Source: Diphasiastrum complanatum (lineage: Eukaryota; Streptophyta; Lycopodiopsida; Lycopodiales; Lycopodiaceae). From it: a DNA stretch of 64,000 bases. Both the position numbers and the translations under genes were made by a program. Position 1 is the first letter of the stretch. Each line of letters begins with the position of its first letter. The notes under the pieces are model-generated. The model had not been told where the DNA came from and searched no databases. It saw nothing but the letters and a program-made list of their open reading frames with translations. This document shows, piece by piece, positions 12,101 to 24,039 of this stretch. The DNA is taken from positions 25,488,404 to 25,552,403 of the forward strand of contig CM055111.1 in the NCBI GenBank assembly GCA_029204225.1, in the 5' to 3' direction.

Positions 12101-13560
12101 GTCGATAACTCTCTTGTGAGTGGGGAAGTCGAGCAGTGTCCAGGTCTGGTTCGTCAAAAGTGAGTTGTACTCATTTCCATAGCTTCTTGCCACTTCATAG
12201 AATCCTTAGAGTTAATTGCTTCAGCTAGGGTCTCTGGTTCTTCTAATGAAGTCCAAAATGAAGGAGGTGTATACCTCTCAAGAACTAGGTCTGAACTCGC
12301 TCGGCTTCTATAGTTGTAGCTGCAAGTTCTGTAGAAGGAACATCAACGTTGGAAGAATCCATGCTACGTAAAATAGGATAAAATGATATAGCATCGTTTA
12401 TCGATGGTTGTTTGAAATCATAGTATGTATGTTCTTGAGATATTGCATCCCTAGAGACAAATACTACATTGGTAGATGGATCATAAAATTTGTAAGCTTT
12501 ATGTTCATCGGGATAGCCAATGAAAATACATTTATTTGTCCTATGATCAAGCTTTTTCCTAAGCTATTTAGAAATGTGAATAAAACATATACAACCAAAG
12601 ATTTTTAAATGACTGACACTAGGCTTGTGTCCATTCCAAACTTCATAAGGAGTTTTGTTGTTGACGGCTTTGGTGCTGGATCTATTTTGTAAGTGACAAG
12701 CTGTGGCAGTAGCTTCTGCCCAAAACTTCGCAGGTAGGTGCGCTTGATGTAGCATGGATCTGGCTGAGTTGAGAAGAGTTTGATTCTTTCTTTCTGCAAT
12801 CCTGTTCTGTTGAGGTGAATAACAAGTGGTGAATTGTCTTCTAATACCATGCCATGTAGTCGGACATCTCATTAGAGAAGTATTCGCCGCCACCATCAGT
12901 TCGGAGTGCTTTCACTTTTGTAGACGTTTGTGTCCCAGCCATGGCCTTGAATCTCTTGAAGCATTCAAAGGCTTCTGATATGTGCTTAATGAACATGGAT
13001 GTAGACCATATAGAATAATCATGTATGAAAGTGATAAAATAGATTGCATCTCCTAAGGACGGAGTTGGCATTGGACCACAAAGATCGCTATGTACAAGAT
13101 CCAATACATGCTTTGTTTTGATGGAATGTGATTTGGGAAACTTGCTTCTAGAGTGCTTCTCATATATGCATGATTCACATGAGAAAGATTTCCTTTCCAA
13201 TGAAGAAGGAAAATGTAATCCATCAACTAAATTATTACAACACATATAGGAAAGTGAGCTTGTATTCACGTGTCCAAATTGACTATGCCACATAAGAGCA
13301 TTATCGTTCACATTTTCATGAGAGATGCTAGCTAATCCAATTGAATTAGAGAGTACGTAAAGATTTCCTACTCTAGTGCATGTAGTCAGAGTAGTATTTT
13401 CATTGAAGATTGTACACTGCTCAGATGAGAAAGTAACAGTGTAGCTCTCATCAGTTATTTTAGAAACTGACAACAGGTTCTTTGACAGCTGAGGTACGTG
13501 AAGAACATTTTTAGTTATGGATTTTCACAAGCAAACATCAATTGAAAGAGGCGGACAAAA
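12101..13560 (-). pseudogene. Ty1/copia pol fragment (protease end, GAG-pre-integrase, integrase)
   Basis: From 13,560 down on the minus strand: KNVLHVPQLSKNLLSVSKIT (end of the protease region), LMWHSQFGHVNTSSL and CESC (GAG-pre-integrase with zinc-binding residues), HSDLCGPM, the catalytic D in TFIHDYS, and LRTDGGGEYFSNE. A frameshift follows, then YSPQQNRIAERKNQTLLNSA with the catalytic Glu, FWAEATATACHLQNRS, PYEVWNGHKPSVSHLKIFGC, and after another break GYPDEHKAYKFYDPS. There is no RT or RNase H. It is distinct from families A and B. Confidence 0.88.
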
Positions 13561-14997
13561 TTTGGTGCTTTTAAAAAAACACTCTTTAAAAATTGATGAG
13601 GGAAAAAATAATATAACTATAGTAACAATATGACCCAAAGAAGGATCACAAATCCTATAATAGATTGAATTACCACAAGAACATGGCTATTAAGGATAGA
13701 CAACTCCTTTTTTCTCTTGAAATTTTTGACTGGTATCAACATAATTTAAAATTTTCTTGTCTTCTAGATTTAACATATTTCCAAGCAATTCCACTTCTTC
13801 ACACAAGGACAAAGAGCATTCATAACTTTAAGCTTTCTAAGACTAGGGCTCAAACTAATGTTGTCAAGATCAAACATAGAGAAACTGTGATGAGTAGATG
13901 TTTACTAGAGGTAAAAATTTAACATTAAAAGTGGCTTAAAACAACACACCAAGATTTTGAAAAGACATTTATTTTACAATGTAGAGCAATCAAAAGGGTT
14001 CTTGGGATTGTATCTATTAAACATGTCAAAGAAGAACTTACCCAAAGACATAATCCAAATCAAGCAACCTCCCTATGTAATCTTAATAAGCAAATGTTTT
14101 CGAGACAAAAGGTTAGAATGATTAAAAGTAGGATGAGGAAGAGGGGGAGGAGAAGTTGTGATCATAAGTTGTGAAAGCAAATTGGAGGGGGTGATTAATG
14201 CAATAGAGGTTTTCAGACTTTCAAAGCATTACAAATGTTTGGTGTAAAATTTTTAGGGGTTGGACAAATTATCTGTGAGTTTAGCGAGTTTTAGATATTT
14301 TTATTTTCAAATAGCCAATGGTTAGAATTTTGATTAAGAAAAATGTGAACCCCTTGCAACAACAATGAATTTGAAATTGCAATGTCCAACAATGAAAACA
14401 ATTAAATGAGCTTTTAGGCCAAATTGAATCAAGAAGTTTAAATTTTCAATATACAACAATGAAGATAGACGAAATGAGATATTAAGCCACATAAAAAAAG
14501 TCTTCTTATTTTCGAACCAAGATTAACATAATTGCAATATCCAGGGGAAGTGCCAAGTGTGTGGTATAAAGGTAAGGTATGAAGGTAATACATCATTGGT
14601 GTTTGATTGAATATCATGTGTTTCTATCTAGACTTGTTTATTGACATTGACATTTTTTTGTTACTACAAATAGATACAATTTTTATTTGGTAAAGGAAAG
14701 AAAACTAGACAAGATGCCCTCTTATTTTAAGTTATAAACTCAAAGCTCCAATGTAGAGAGCTGTATGTATAGTGAAAAATACCATGTTGGCTTGAGTGGT
14801 TGGGAGTTGGCAAATAACCCTTGATGGATAAACTTTGATGTTATTTCATGCCCTGACGATGAGAAAGAAAGCTTCAACATGCATGTTGGTGGCAGTTTAT
14901 CTGGTGCTTTTGTAGAGAACGAAGTTCTTTGTATGAAATTGGAAATGGGTGTGAAAAATTGTCAAAATCTATCTTGGTTACTTTATGATTTTATGTT
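13561..14997. other. intergenic DNA, nothing recognised
   Basis: AT-rich, with only short open frames and no retrotransposon motif that I can translate on either strand. It may be old, eroded transposon DNA. Confidence 0.4.
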
Positions 14998-16187
14998 TGT
15001 GAGAACATTTCACACGTGGGGAGCATGTTCCCACGTGTGTACAAATAGTTAGAATTATTTTATAATGTTGACTTTAGGGGTGTCATAAATATTGCTAGTC
15101 AAGCATCTTGATGTCACTAGGTGATAGGTCCAATTTTGGCTTTAGAGGTCAAATAGTCAAGTACACATGTTTTGCCATGATTAGGCCAAAAGTCAATTGT
15201 GATGTACCTCGAGCTAGTTAGGTTGCTTACAAGTGTCCAAGTTATATTTGATGAGTGATCAGGTCAAAGTGTTGGCAAAAGTCAAAGGGTCCAATCATAA
15301 GTGAGATTTGAGGGTCCAATCAAAAGTTAGGGATACTGCATCACTCATCCAATAGGATTAGAGAGGCTATGTTTAAGGGGTCCAATAGGAATCAAGCATG
15401 GATCTCCATGAGTTCTATATGTGCTTTGATTTTCTATCATAGTCTAAGGTGAGTTTTTAAGTCAATTGTGAGATCAATCAATTTTGTGTGTAATCTACTT
15501 TCTCTCTCAACCTGAGACCAACTACTCTATTCTCTCTCTACCTGAGGAGAGGAGCTTGTTGGGACTTAGTTTTTTTCAGTAAGCACTTTTCCCATGTGTG
15601 AAACTACTTGGCTATGAATGTATGCTTCTAGATTTGCCTCTTTGCCTTAAATTTTGTCATTGATCTTGGATTTCAATCAATAGAAGATCTATATTGCATA
15701 AGCTTTTGATGCATCTATCATCCATAGTTTCAAAATTTTCATGAAAATCTAGATTTAGAGAGTGTTGATTGATCTTTCTAACTATCTTGTTGATTGTTGG
15801 ATCAAAAGAGATCAATATTACATTGATTGGGTCTGAACAGGTACTGTACGGAATTTGCTACTCGGAAACGTGTGAGGAATATTAAATTTCAGTCCTTTGG
15901 CTCTCTCTCGTATTTGGTCCAAAATCCTCGCATAATAGGTTGTTTGAAAACTAGAATTATCTAATTTTTGTAGCAATTTTTTTCATACCATTTGGTTGAG
16001 CCAATAGAAAGTTATAAGCTTTTGAAGAGGGTTAGATAGGACACCTAGACCTGTGTGGACACTTTTGGTTTGATCCATATCTTGCTAGTTTGACCAAAAA
16101 ATTCAAGAAGAGGCTTGCCAATCCCATCTATTTGAGATCTAGTTATCATTTTGAGGTCATAGCCACATTGTTTCTTACAATTTCATT
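14998..16187 (+). mobile_element. possible 5' LTR of copia element C
   Basis: It starts 'tgtgagaacatttcacacgt' and ends just before a decayed initiator-Met tRNA primer site, 'ttgtattagagcaatttgtg', at about 16,188-16,207 (the canonical form would be TGGTATCAGAGC). It has CACGTG-type palindromes near the start (15,011 and 15,032), like the other copia LTRs in this window. No 3' LTR partner was found, so the left boundary is uncertain. Confidence 0.45.
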
Positions 16188-17230
16188 GTATTAGAGCAAT
16201 TTGTGGATTCATTCTCAATGACTTGAAGGATGAATATGAGAATCTTGTCCAATCCTATGCTATCAAGGAGGATCTACCAACCTTGGGGGCTTTGCAAAGA
16301 GTGCTAATAGTTGAAGAATCAAGGCATGAGAACAAGCTATTAAGGATGGACAAATTGTCACTCAATCATAATGGTGATGACAAAGTTCTACTTGCCAAGC
16401 ACAAAGAGAGGAGTAAAAAGCAACACCAACACTTCTCTAAGGACAAAGAAAAAGACCATGATGAAGAGGAGGAGGATTTCTCTCAAAAAGAAGAAGAATC
16501 GATTCAAGCAAGCCAACAGATCTCATGAGAAAGAAGACTTTATTGCAAATGATGGAGAATGCTCACTTATGGCATCAGGCTTCTCATCTTCCACCTTCAA
16601 GAAGTATGACTCTTGGTATATTGATAGTGGAACATCTTGGTATATTGATAGTGGAGCATCATCTCATATGTGTAGCTCCAAGGATTCCTTTTCATCTAGT
16701 ATGCCTTATGAAGGAATTAAGAAGTCCATATACATTGCAAGTGATCAAGAGTGCAAAATTGAAGGATTAGGGACTATTCCCTTGAAGCTTGCATCTTCTA
16801 AAATTCTATCTCTTCAAGAGGTTCTCTTTGTTCCCAAGCTTGCAAAGAATCTTATAAGTGTTGGCGAATTATTTGATGGTGGCCTTGATGTCAATTTCCA
16901 TATTGACAATTGTGTGATCAAGAAGGATGGTGAGATCCTTGCACATGGATCTAGATATGAAGGTATTTACAAATTGGATCCAAGAGAGAGTGCAAAATCT
17001 GTTGATGTTGCTTATGTATCCAAGATTTCAAAGGAGGAGGATGACACAAGATGCACATGGTTATATCTTTTTCTTCAAGATTTATGGTGCATGATTATTT
17101 CCTATCATTCAAAGCATATGTTGAGATGAAATTCTCATTGAGAGCTTTGAGGAGTGATGGAGCTCTTGGAGGAAATACACCACATGAAGTATTATTCAAA
17201 AATAAGCCTAAGGTTACACCTTAGAGTCCT
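16188..17230 (+). pseudogene. Ty1/copia element C: gag end, protease, deleted pol
   Basis: After the primer-site relic, gag C-terminal sequence follows (16,223-16,528: LVQSYAIKEDLPTLGALQRV, then a Lys/Glu-rich stretch), then a frameshift into the protease (16,530-17,050: ECSLMA, DSGASSHM, GLGTIPLKL, LQEVLFVPKLAKNLISVGEL). The protease active-site segment is duplicated: 24 bp at 16,611-16,634 repeats at 16,635-16,658, so SWYIDSG appears twice. Near 17,150 LRALRSDG passes straight into NTPHEVLFKNKPKV, which means the integrase middle was deleted between the DNGGEY-type block and the end of the domain. Most of the leader, the gag start, RT and RNase H are missing. Confidence 0.85.
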
Positions 17231-17984
17231 TGGAAGTTCTTGCTTTGCACATATTTCCATCTTCTGCCCTTTCACAATTTCTGACTCATCTAACTCAAGT
17301 ACTATGATTATTTTGCCATTCACCTTTTCATAGGTTATATCATAGAATGTGGCGATGTATCTCAGCAAGTAATTTAGATCAACAAATAAATTGTTTGATG
17401 AATTATAGGAAGCATATGCAACAATATTTAAACTAATTAGAAAATTTGAAAATCAAACATCATAGTCCCCTAATATCCCAAGTTGTAGAGAGTTTAACTA
17501 GCTTTATAGGAGCATATATGGCAACTTTTATCCTTGAGTGGATTGAGAGAAAATGAATATGGAGAGTAGTGAAAATATGTCAAAAACTTCAAAGCTTTGT
17601 AGTCACCATCCATGCAACTGAATAAAACATGCTGAGGAAGAAGACGTGAGAGAATCTTGGCAACAAGTTTGGATCAATACTACTTGAAATATTCAAATAG
17701 CATGAAACATCTTTTTAGCTCAAGCAAAGACAAGGTTGCATATACATGATGAAATTGAAAATAAACAAATTAACTAGAACCATCTATATGCAAGCAAATA
17801 AAATAACCAAGTATGAAAAAACTTGAACAAAAAAGATCAAACTCAAGAAAAAAGAAAAAGAAAAAAAACTAAAAGAAATTGAAGTGACAAATGTCAAAAA
17901 ATTTCTACACACTACAATATTTCTTGATAACTCTCAATATATTGTCATTAACATCAATTTCTACGGATTCGCCATGAATAGTGT
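17231..17984. other. intergenic DNA, nothing recognised
   Basis: AT-rich and A-rich sequence with no translatable element domain and no clear repeat. Confidence 0.4.
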
Positions 17985-18190
17985 TCACACACTACATGAA
18001 GAATATATCTTGTGAATCGCGTAAGGATCTTGACCAACAAATTTTAGCTTGCCCAACATTTCCTTTGATTGGTATGATAGCACTTTATCACCAACACAAA
18101 AGAGTTTGAGTTTAATGTATTGATCATGCCATGTTTTATTCCTTCTTTTATGTACTTGTTGTGCATGAGCACTGATTACTCTCATTTCAC
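17985..18190 (-). pseudogene. Ty3/gypsy integrase C-terminal fragment
   Basis: The minus-strand frame reads ISAHAQQVHKRRNKTWHDQY, then LFCVGDKVL, GKLKFVGQDPYAIHKI. This is the C-terminal integrase domain that follows the catalytic core in plant Ty3/gypsy elements, related to the pieces at 9.9-10.2 kb and 10.7-10.9 kb. No other domain remains beside it. Confidence 0.7.
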
Positions 18191-19180
18191 AAAATTGTTC
18201 CCAATGGTTAAAACACGTACATCAATAGCTTTCTTTCATCCAATTCATTAGACATTGCAACTCTTAAATATGAAATACAAAAGTTGGCAAGTATAACTGC
18301 TTACTAGCCCTTAGAATATCACTAGGAGGTCACCAATTTTTTTTTTTGATCACATACACATGTAAAAAGTTTCCAAAATACCGAAATATTTCTTGAGATG
18401 TCATCCATTTTCATGTGTAGTAACCGGTCATCCACCTTCTAAGTTTTACAAAGCTTAACTATTGTGAAATAAAAACATAAATGAAAAGGGAGCACCAAGG
18501 CTTCCCAATTGGTGCTCTGAATGGAAACTAATTAAGGTGTGGCTAAGGCGGTACCCAATTCAAAGCAAGTATGCACGGACTCTATTGTATAAGTTCTATA
18601 TGCAGGATTGCAAGTCACAAGTGTCTATATATGTGTTCAGATTCGGCCAATGACTACAACATTTATTTCGCGCCAAGGAATTAGACTTTTTGTAGTATTC
18701 CTAATTTTTTCTGCTCTCACAAATACAAAAAAAAACTATTCATCACAACATCACACTTCACCATCATTGTTACACACTATTCACACTCACTCCTCACCAA
18801 TTTGCCAGTCTTCATTTTCTCCATACATGTTCAAAAATACTAGTTCAAAATGCCTATAAGACCTATCACTCTATGTGGGTATCCTTGCCATTCTGGTATA
18901 TGATGGACTAATACTATGTATTTGAGTAAAGATGTCCTTCCTCAATGTAAAATGCCTATGATAGGGGAATATTTGTCATCCTTGGGTACCGACATTGACG
19001 TGAAGTTGCTTAATTGCTTCTTGAAAACAACAATAGACACGTATGAAATCAAAGATGGCATACTTATGAAGACATTAGGGTAGAAACTCGCATGCTTATA
19101 ATGATGATCCAAGTGAGCCAAACTTGAATGATCGGAATTCCATTAGTTGATATGTGGTCTTTATGTGTTGAAAAGGAGGA
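18191..19180. other. intergenic DNA, 5' flank of copia D
   Basis: No LTR, primer site or gag could be recognised, so the copia element that follows appears 5'-truncated or eroded. Confidence 0.4.
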
Positions 19181-19189
19181 AAAAGTCCT

Positions 19190-21789
19190 CCAATTCAGCT
19201 TGGTGTGCTTGCTAATGATGGAGATCTAGATCCATGGTGGATTGATAGTGGAGCAAGTTCACACATGACTTTTCACAAAGAGTACTTCACTTCTTTGTTG
19301 GCATATGGAGATGACAAGAGGGTGTTTTACATAGCCAATGATGGGATTGGCACAATTCCTATTTCTCTCTCTACAAATAGGAGTTCATTCTATCTATTAC
19401 CAAGAATTTTACTTATTGTGAGTCAATTGCCAAGTAAAGGCCTCGAAGTTGAGTTTGATGGAGATGCTTATGATCAAAAGGAAGGATATCTTGATTGCAA
19501 AAGGTAAAAGACAAGAGAAGTTGTTCAAACTAGATGCTTGTGTTATTGCTAACCAAGTTGGATGTGTTGCAAGAGAGCAAATACCTATTCAAGAGGTTTG
19601 GCATAAAAGGATCAACTTCAAGTCATTTGAGGTAATGCCTAGAAAGCAAGTTGTGATAGGTCTTCCAAATTCTTTAAAAAGTAGCAATCATGTTTGCGAG
19701 TCTTGTGCTTTGTCAAAGTCACATAGACTACCTTATACTAGATCTACATCTAATCTACAAAGCCTTTTCAAGTTGTACATTCGGATGCTCATGGAATTAC
19801 TACAATTAGCAATAGTGGAGCTAAGATGTATGTAGCTTTCATTGATAATTTTAGTAGATTTTGTTGGATCTCTCTACTAAAGAGCAAGAATGAAGTGTAT
19901 GCTCTCTTTGTTAAGTTCAAGAATGCAAGGGAGAACCAATTTTCCACAAGGATCAAGTGCTTAGGGAGTGACAATGGTGGAGAGTACATATCTACCAAGT
20001 TCAAGGCTTTTTGTGATAAGCATGGGATCAAGATCCGTGAGTATACAACACCAAGGATCCCACAACAAAATGGAGTGGCTGAAAGGAAGAATAGGACTTT
20101 ATGTGAAAGTGCTGAAGCCATGAGTTCAAGTGCTAACCTTGGTAAGCCATTTTGAGATCAAGCTTTGTTGTGTGCTGATTTCTTGTGCTATAGGTGGCCA
20201 AGTGCTATTTTGGATGGAAGGACACCTTTTGAGAGAGGAGGTCGAGTGTCGACTTTCTTAGAACTTTTGTATGCACATGCTATGTCAACATTACACTTGA
20301 TGATAGGACCAAGGAGGATCCCTCTTCAAGGAAAGGTATACGTTTTGGATATAGTGAGGTGAGTAAAGCCTATAAGGTTTACATTCCTTCTACTAACAAG
20401 GTGATTGTTGGTAGAAATGTCATTTTTTATGAGGGAAACATTCCAAAAGTAACTTCAAGCATTATTGATGGTGATGTGGATGGATCTAACATTCTTGATG
20501 TTGATGTAAAGGATCCTACTTTAGATGGTGAGATAAAGGACCATCATCAAGTCAAAAGCCAAGGAGAACATCAAGGGAAAGACAAATGCCTTCAAGGCTC
20601 ACATATGATGAAAAGGATAAGCAAGTAGTTTTTGGAAATTATATTGCTTTCCTAACCTCTTTTGATGAACCTTCAAGCGTAGATGAAGCAAGGAACAAAG
20701 AGGAGTGGATCCAAGCAATGGATCTTGAGTATCAAGCTCTTATGAAGAATGGAACATGGAGATTGGTGGAGTTATCTAAGGACAAGAAAGTTATTGGATG
20801 CAAATGGATCTTCAAGGTGAAGTAAACAAAGATGGATCTATCAATAAGTACAAGGCAAGGTTGGTGGCAAAAGGTTATGCTCAAGAACATGGGATTGACT
20901 ATGATGGAACCTTTGCACCCGTGGCAAAGATGGTGAGTATTCGGATCATCATTTCCCTTGCTACTCTTTATGGATGGGATCTATGGAAATTGGACATTAC
21001 AAATATTTTTTTGAATGGTGATCTTGTGGAGGAAGTGTACATGAAGCAACCCGAGAGCTACATTTCTTCTACCAAGCCAAAGCATGTGTGTTTACTACAA
21101 AAGAGTTTGTATGGCCTTAAGCAAGCACCAAGGAGTTGGTATGCTAAGATTAACACTTTTTTACTCTCTCAAGGCTTTGTTATGAGTGAGTATGATCATT
21201 CACTTTATTATAGGTTTGCTAGAAATGATGTTACCATCTTGCTAATCTATGTGGATGATATCATCTTGAGTGGTGGAGACAATCAAGATGTGGAATGCAA
21301 GATCCTAGTGAGGAGCATTGGAAGCTAGGGAAACGAGTTTTGAGGTACATCATTGGAAGTCGAGATTTTCATAGGTGATGGAGCTATATCATCGATGTCG
21401 AAGAAACAAGCCACTATCTCATTGTCATCTAGTGAGGCCGAGTACAAAGCTCTTACACATTGCACGAAGGAGATGATATGGATCAAGAGGATGATCAAGG
21501 ATCTTCACTTACTGGATTTTTCAGACAGCCCAATCATCTTTGTGACAATCTATCAGCCCAAAGGTTTCTAACTAGTCCTATCTTTCATGCTAGGAGCAAG
21601 CATATTGAGGTGGCGTATCACTTTGTGAGGGAGCAGGCCATGGCAAAGGAGATGGAGCTTCAACATGTGTCCTCAGGGAATGTGTAGCTGATATCTTCAC
21701 CAAAGCATTGGGAAAGGACTTGTTCATGAATCATAGGACTTCACTTGGAGTGTTTTCAAAGTCTATACTTAAACTAATTTAAGAGAGAG
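19190..21789 (+). pseudogene. Ty1/copia element D, decayed, with canonical RT and RNase H remnants
   Basis: This relative of family A still shows the ordinary copia order. Protease: DPWWIDSGASSHM. GAG-pre-integrase: VWHKR and CESCALSKSHRLPYTRS. Integrase: FIDNFSRF, LGSDNGGEYIS and PQQNGVAERKNRTLCESAEA. RT start: WIQAMDLEYQALMKNGTWRL, KARLVAKGYAQEHGIDYDGT, NGDLVEEVYMKQPESY and SLYGLKQAPRSWY. RT core: LLIYVDDIILSG. RNase H: KKQATISLSSSEAEYKALTH, HIEVAYHFVRE and ADIFTKAL. There are at least six frameshifts or stops. Two internal deletions remove the RT thumb (after YVDDIILSGGDNQD) and part of RNase H (after GSRDFH). The PPT-like 'aagagagagt' precedes the LTR. It is the in-window reference for what family A copy 1 has lost. 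Confidence 0.92.
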
Positions 21790-22430
21790 TGTGAAAGATT
21801 TCAACTAGTTTTGCTATTTTTGCCATATTTGTATATTTGGCGATTGAGGCCAATTTTCATATTAGACTTAGAGTTTGACTTTTAAAAGTTATATTACTCT
21901 AAAGTCATTTGAATAAACACTTTTGGAAAGTGTGAGAAACTATAGAACACGAGATCTGGAGGGATTCAATTTGAGTAGTAGATACATTGAATCTAGTCAC
22001 AAAAATAGTAGGGTTTTCATTATGGAGGGAGAAACAAAGTTTGAATTTAGGTTTGGACCTGTTATAAAAGGATGTAAGTCATGGGAAGAGAAGACATTCT
22101 CTCTCTCTTACCTCATTCATGCTTATACATGGTTCTCTTGGGTTCTACTATCCAATGGTGCACTATACTTGTGATATCTTGCAATTCTATGTGTACAATG
22201 TTTATTAATTGTTATTTTCATATCCACACGTGTGGAATATAGTAGCTTACTATTTTTGTATGAACAGCAGCATTATTTTATGTTTTGATTGATGTTTGAT
22301 CAAGATCTATTAGAGTTTGCATCTCATTCATAGTGTAGATGTTGATTTTTCTACATTGGCAAGATTGGTGATATGCTTGTCTATCTAACCAAAGATCAAA
22401 GAGACATTTTGGATCTTAATGATCTGAAAT
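21790..22430 (+). mobile_element. 3' LTR of copia D (right end uncertain)
   Basis: It begins 'tgtgaaagatttcaactag' directly after the polypurine tract. The start resembles the family-A LTR start (TGTGAAAATT...). It contains a 14-bp perfect palindrome TCCACACGTGTGGA at 22,223-22,236. RNase H sequence of the neighbouring minus-strand copia B begins near 22,440, so the LTR must end before that; no clean CA end or target duplication was found. Confidence 0.55.
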
Positions 22431-22439
22431 TCTTCAAAA

Positions 22440-23367
22440 AATCTAGGGTTGGCCGATAATACAATGGCACTCTGATTATTACATAATGTAATTGTCAAGG
22501 TAAACTGATTCAAACTAATGTTTGACAATAAATTTCTCAACCAAAATGCTTATTTAATAGATTGAGAAACAACAATATACTCTGTTTCTGTCAAGGAAAG
22601 AGCAATAGAGATTTGTTATGGCTATTCCAAGAGATAGGACTGTCATTGAGGAAGAATGTAATCCAAATGTGGATTTACAAATATCTGCATCTCCTCCCCA
22701 ACTTCCATTGAAATATCCACCGAGCCGATGAAGATTGTCGTTGTCGACTTCTCCATAGCAGATGGACTAGTCCGTAGTAGCTCGAATGTATCTCATGACT
22801 CTTACAAGAGCCTTACAATGATCCAAGTATCGATTGATAAAGATACTCTCTCATATGCTCCTCTTTCTGCTTGGTCTGAGGACATTGGTCCTTCGACAAT
22901 CGCTGGCCTGGATTCAGCGGTGAGTGATCTAATTTACAATTGATCAGATTATATATGATAAGAGTATTGTGAAGATAATGTTGTTGAGTGATATAGATCA
23001 GCCGTCTCGCTGTCCCTGTGAATTTGAATGCCCAAACAGTAGTGAGCTTCACCAGATCGGTCATGTCAAATTTGGAAGACATCATCCGTTTAGATTCCTT
23101 CACCATATTGGTACTGTTGCTGAAAAGCAACGTGTAGTCGATGTACAAGGTGATGATAATGAAGGAATGATGCATTGACTTGAATTAAATATTGCAGTAG
23201 GCAATGCTTGGTTGAATATTGTGTTGGATGAGGAATGTGTTGATCCTCTGAAAACAAGCTCTTGCTTATTGCTTCAGGCCATTCCATCAGAGTTACCAGA
23301 GGATCAAGAATTTGAGTCTGGAGATACACATCATGCTCAAGGGTGGTTTATGGAGTTTACAGACATG
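22440..23367 (-). pseudogene. Ty1/copia element B copy 1, 3' part (RT to RNase H), split by element A1
   Basis: Minus strand, in element order from 23,367 down: EGYVLEGM, then VCKLHK (RT), a frameshifted VHRLHVAFQ region, SFIIITLYIDYTLLFSNSTN (the YVDD catalytic motif changed to YIDY), KFDMTDLVKLTTVWAFK, LDHSPLNPG, EYLYQSILGSL, then RNase H remnants (DSPISWNS, LCNNQSAIV-like) ending near 22,440. The frame is broken repeatedly. The 5' half lies beyond element A1, at 29,900-31,300. The plus-strand copy at 34.9-37.2 kb shows the same RT uninterrupted by an insertion. Confidence 0.88.
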
Positions 23368-23372
23368 ATGTC

Positions 23373-24026
23373 TGTGAAAAATACAGATCCTAAGTGGATC
23401 TAAACTCCAAGATCATTGGCTTGAATGCTTGCACTCCAAACTACATAAGCTAGGAATTGGCAACACATTCTATGCTACCTAGAATGCAAAGAACTTGATC
23501 AAAAAGCATTTATCACAAATGGAAACTTCCATAAACATCAAGTGCGGCCCAAAATAGCATTATACAGTCCATAATACATCAGCCTACCACTTTTGGAAAG
23601 CACCTAAGATCATACACAATAGCTTGAAGACAATACACACAACAATGCTCTCAATGGAGGAAGAAACAATGACAATGATCTATTGATCTCAATGAAGCAT
23701 ACAAAAGGTTTCTCCAACCTGTTCTCCACGAATTTCAGCCTAATATAGGTGAGAGAGATGACTCTCTCTCCTCTCTCTAGAACTTAGGACCCAATTTTAG
23801 GACACCAGTAACCTAAAATAGCCAATTTTGGCCTATATGTCCAAATAACATGATTTTAGTGTCATTTAGAAGGTCCCGAAGTTTGAGACTTCTTCAACAT
23901 GAAATATATACTAGAATAAAAGTATCTAGGTCTCTTTCACACGTGTGAAAGGTTAGATCCAAAACTATGTACAAAAATTGCCAATTTAGGCCTCAAACTA
24001 GCTAGGAAATGTTGACAATTTTCACA
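23373..24026 (-). repeat. 3' LTR of element A1
   Basis: 654 bp, TG...CA. It contains a 16-bp perfect palindrome TTTCACACGTGTGAAA (23,935-23,950) and a purine-rich GAGAGAGG segment. It matches 29,241-29,894 without a visible difference. Confidence 0.97.
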
Positions 24027-24037
24027 CTCCCTCTTCA
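24027..24037 (-). promoter_or_regulatory. polypurine tract of element A1
   Basis: Minus-strand TGAAGAGGGAG lies directly against the 3' LTR, where plus-strand DNA synthesis is primed in LTR retrotransposons. The stop codon of the element ORF is at its edge (24,040). Confidence 0.85.
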
Positions 24038-24039
24038 AC

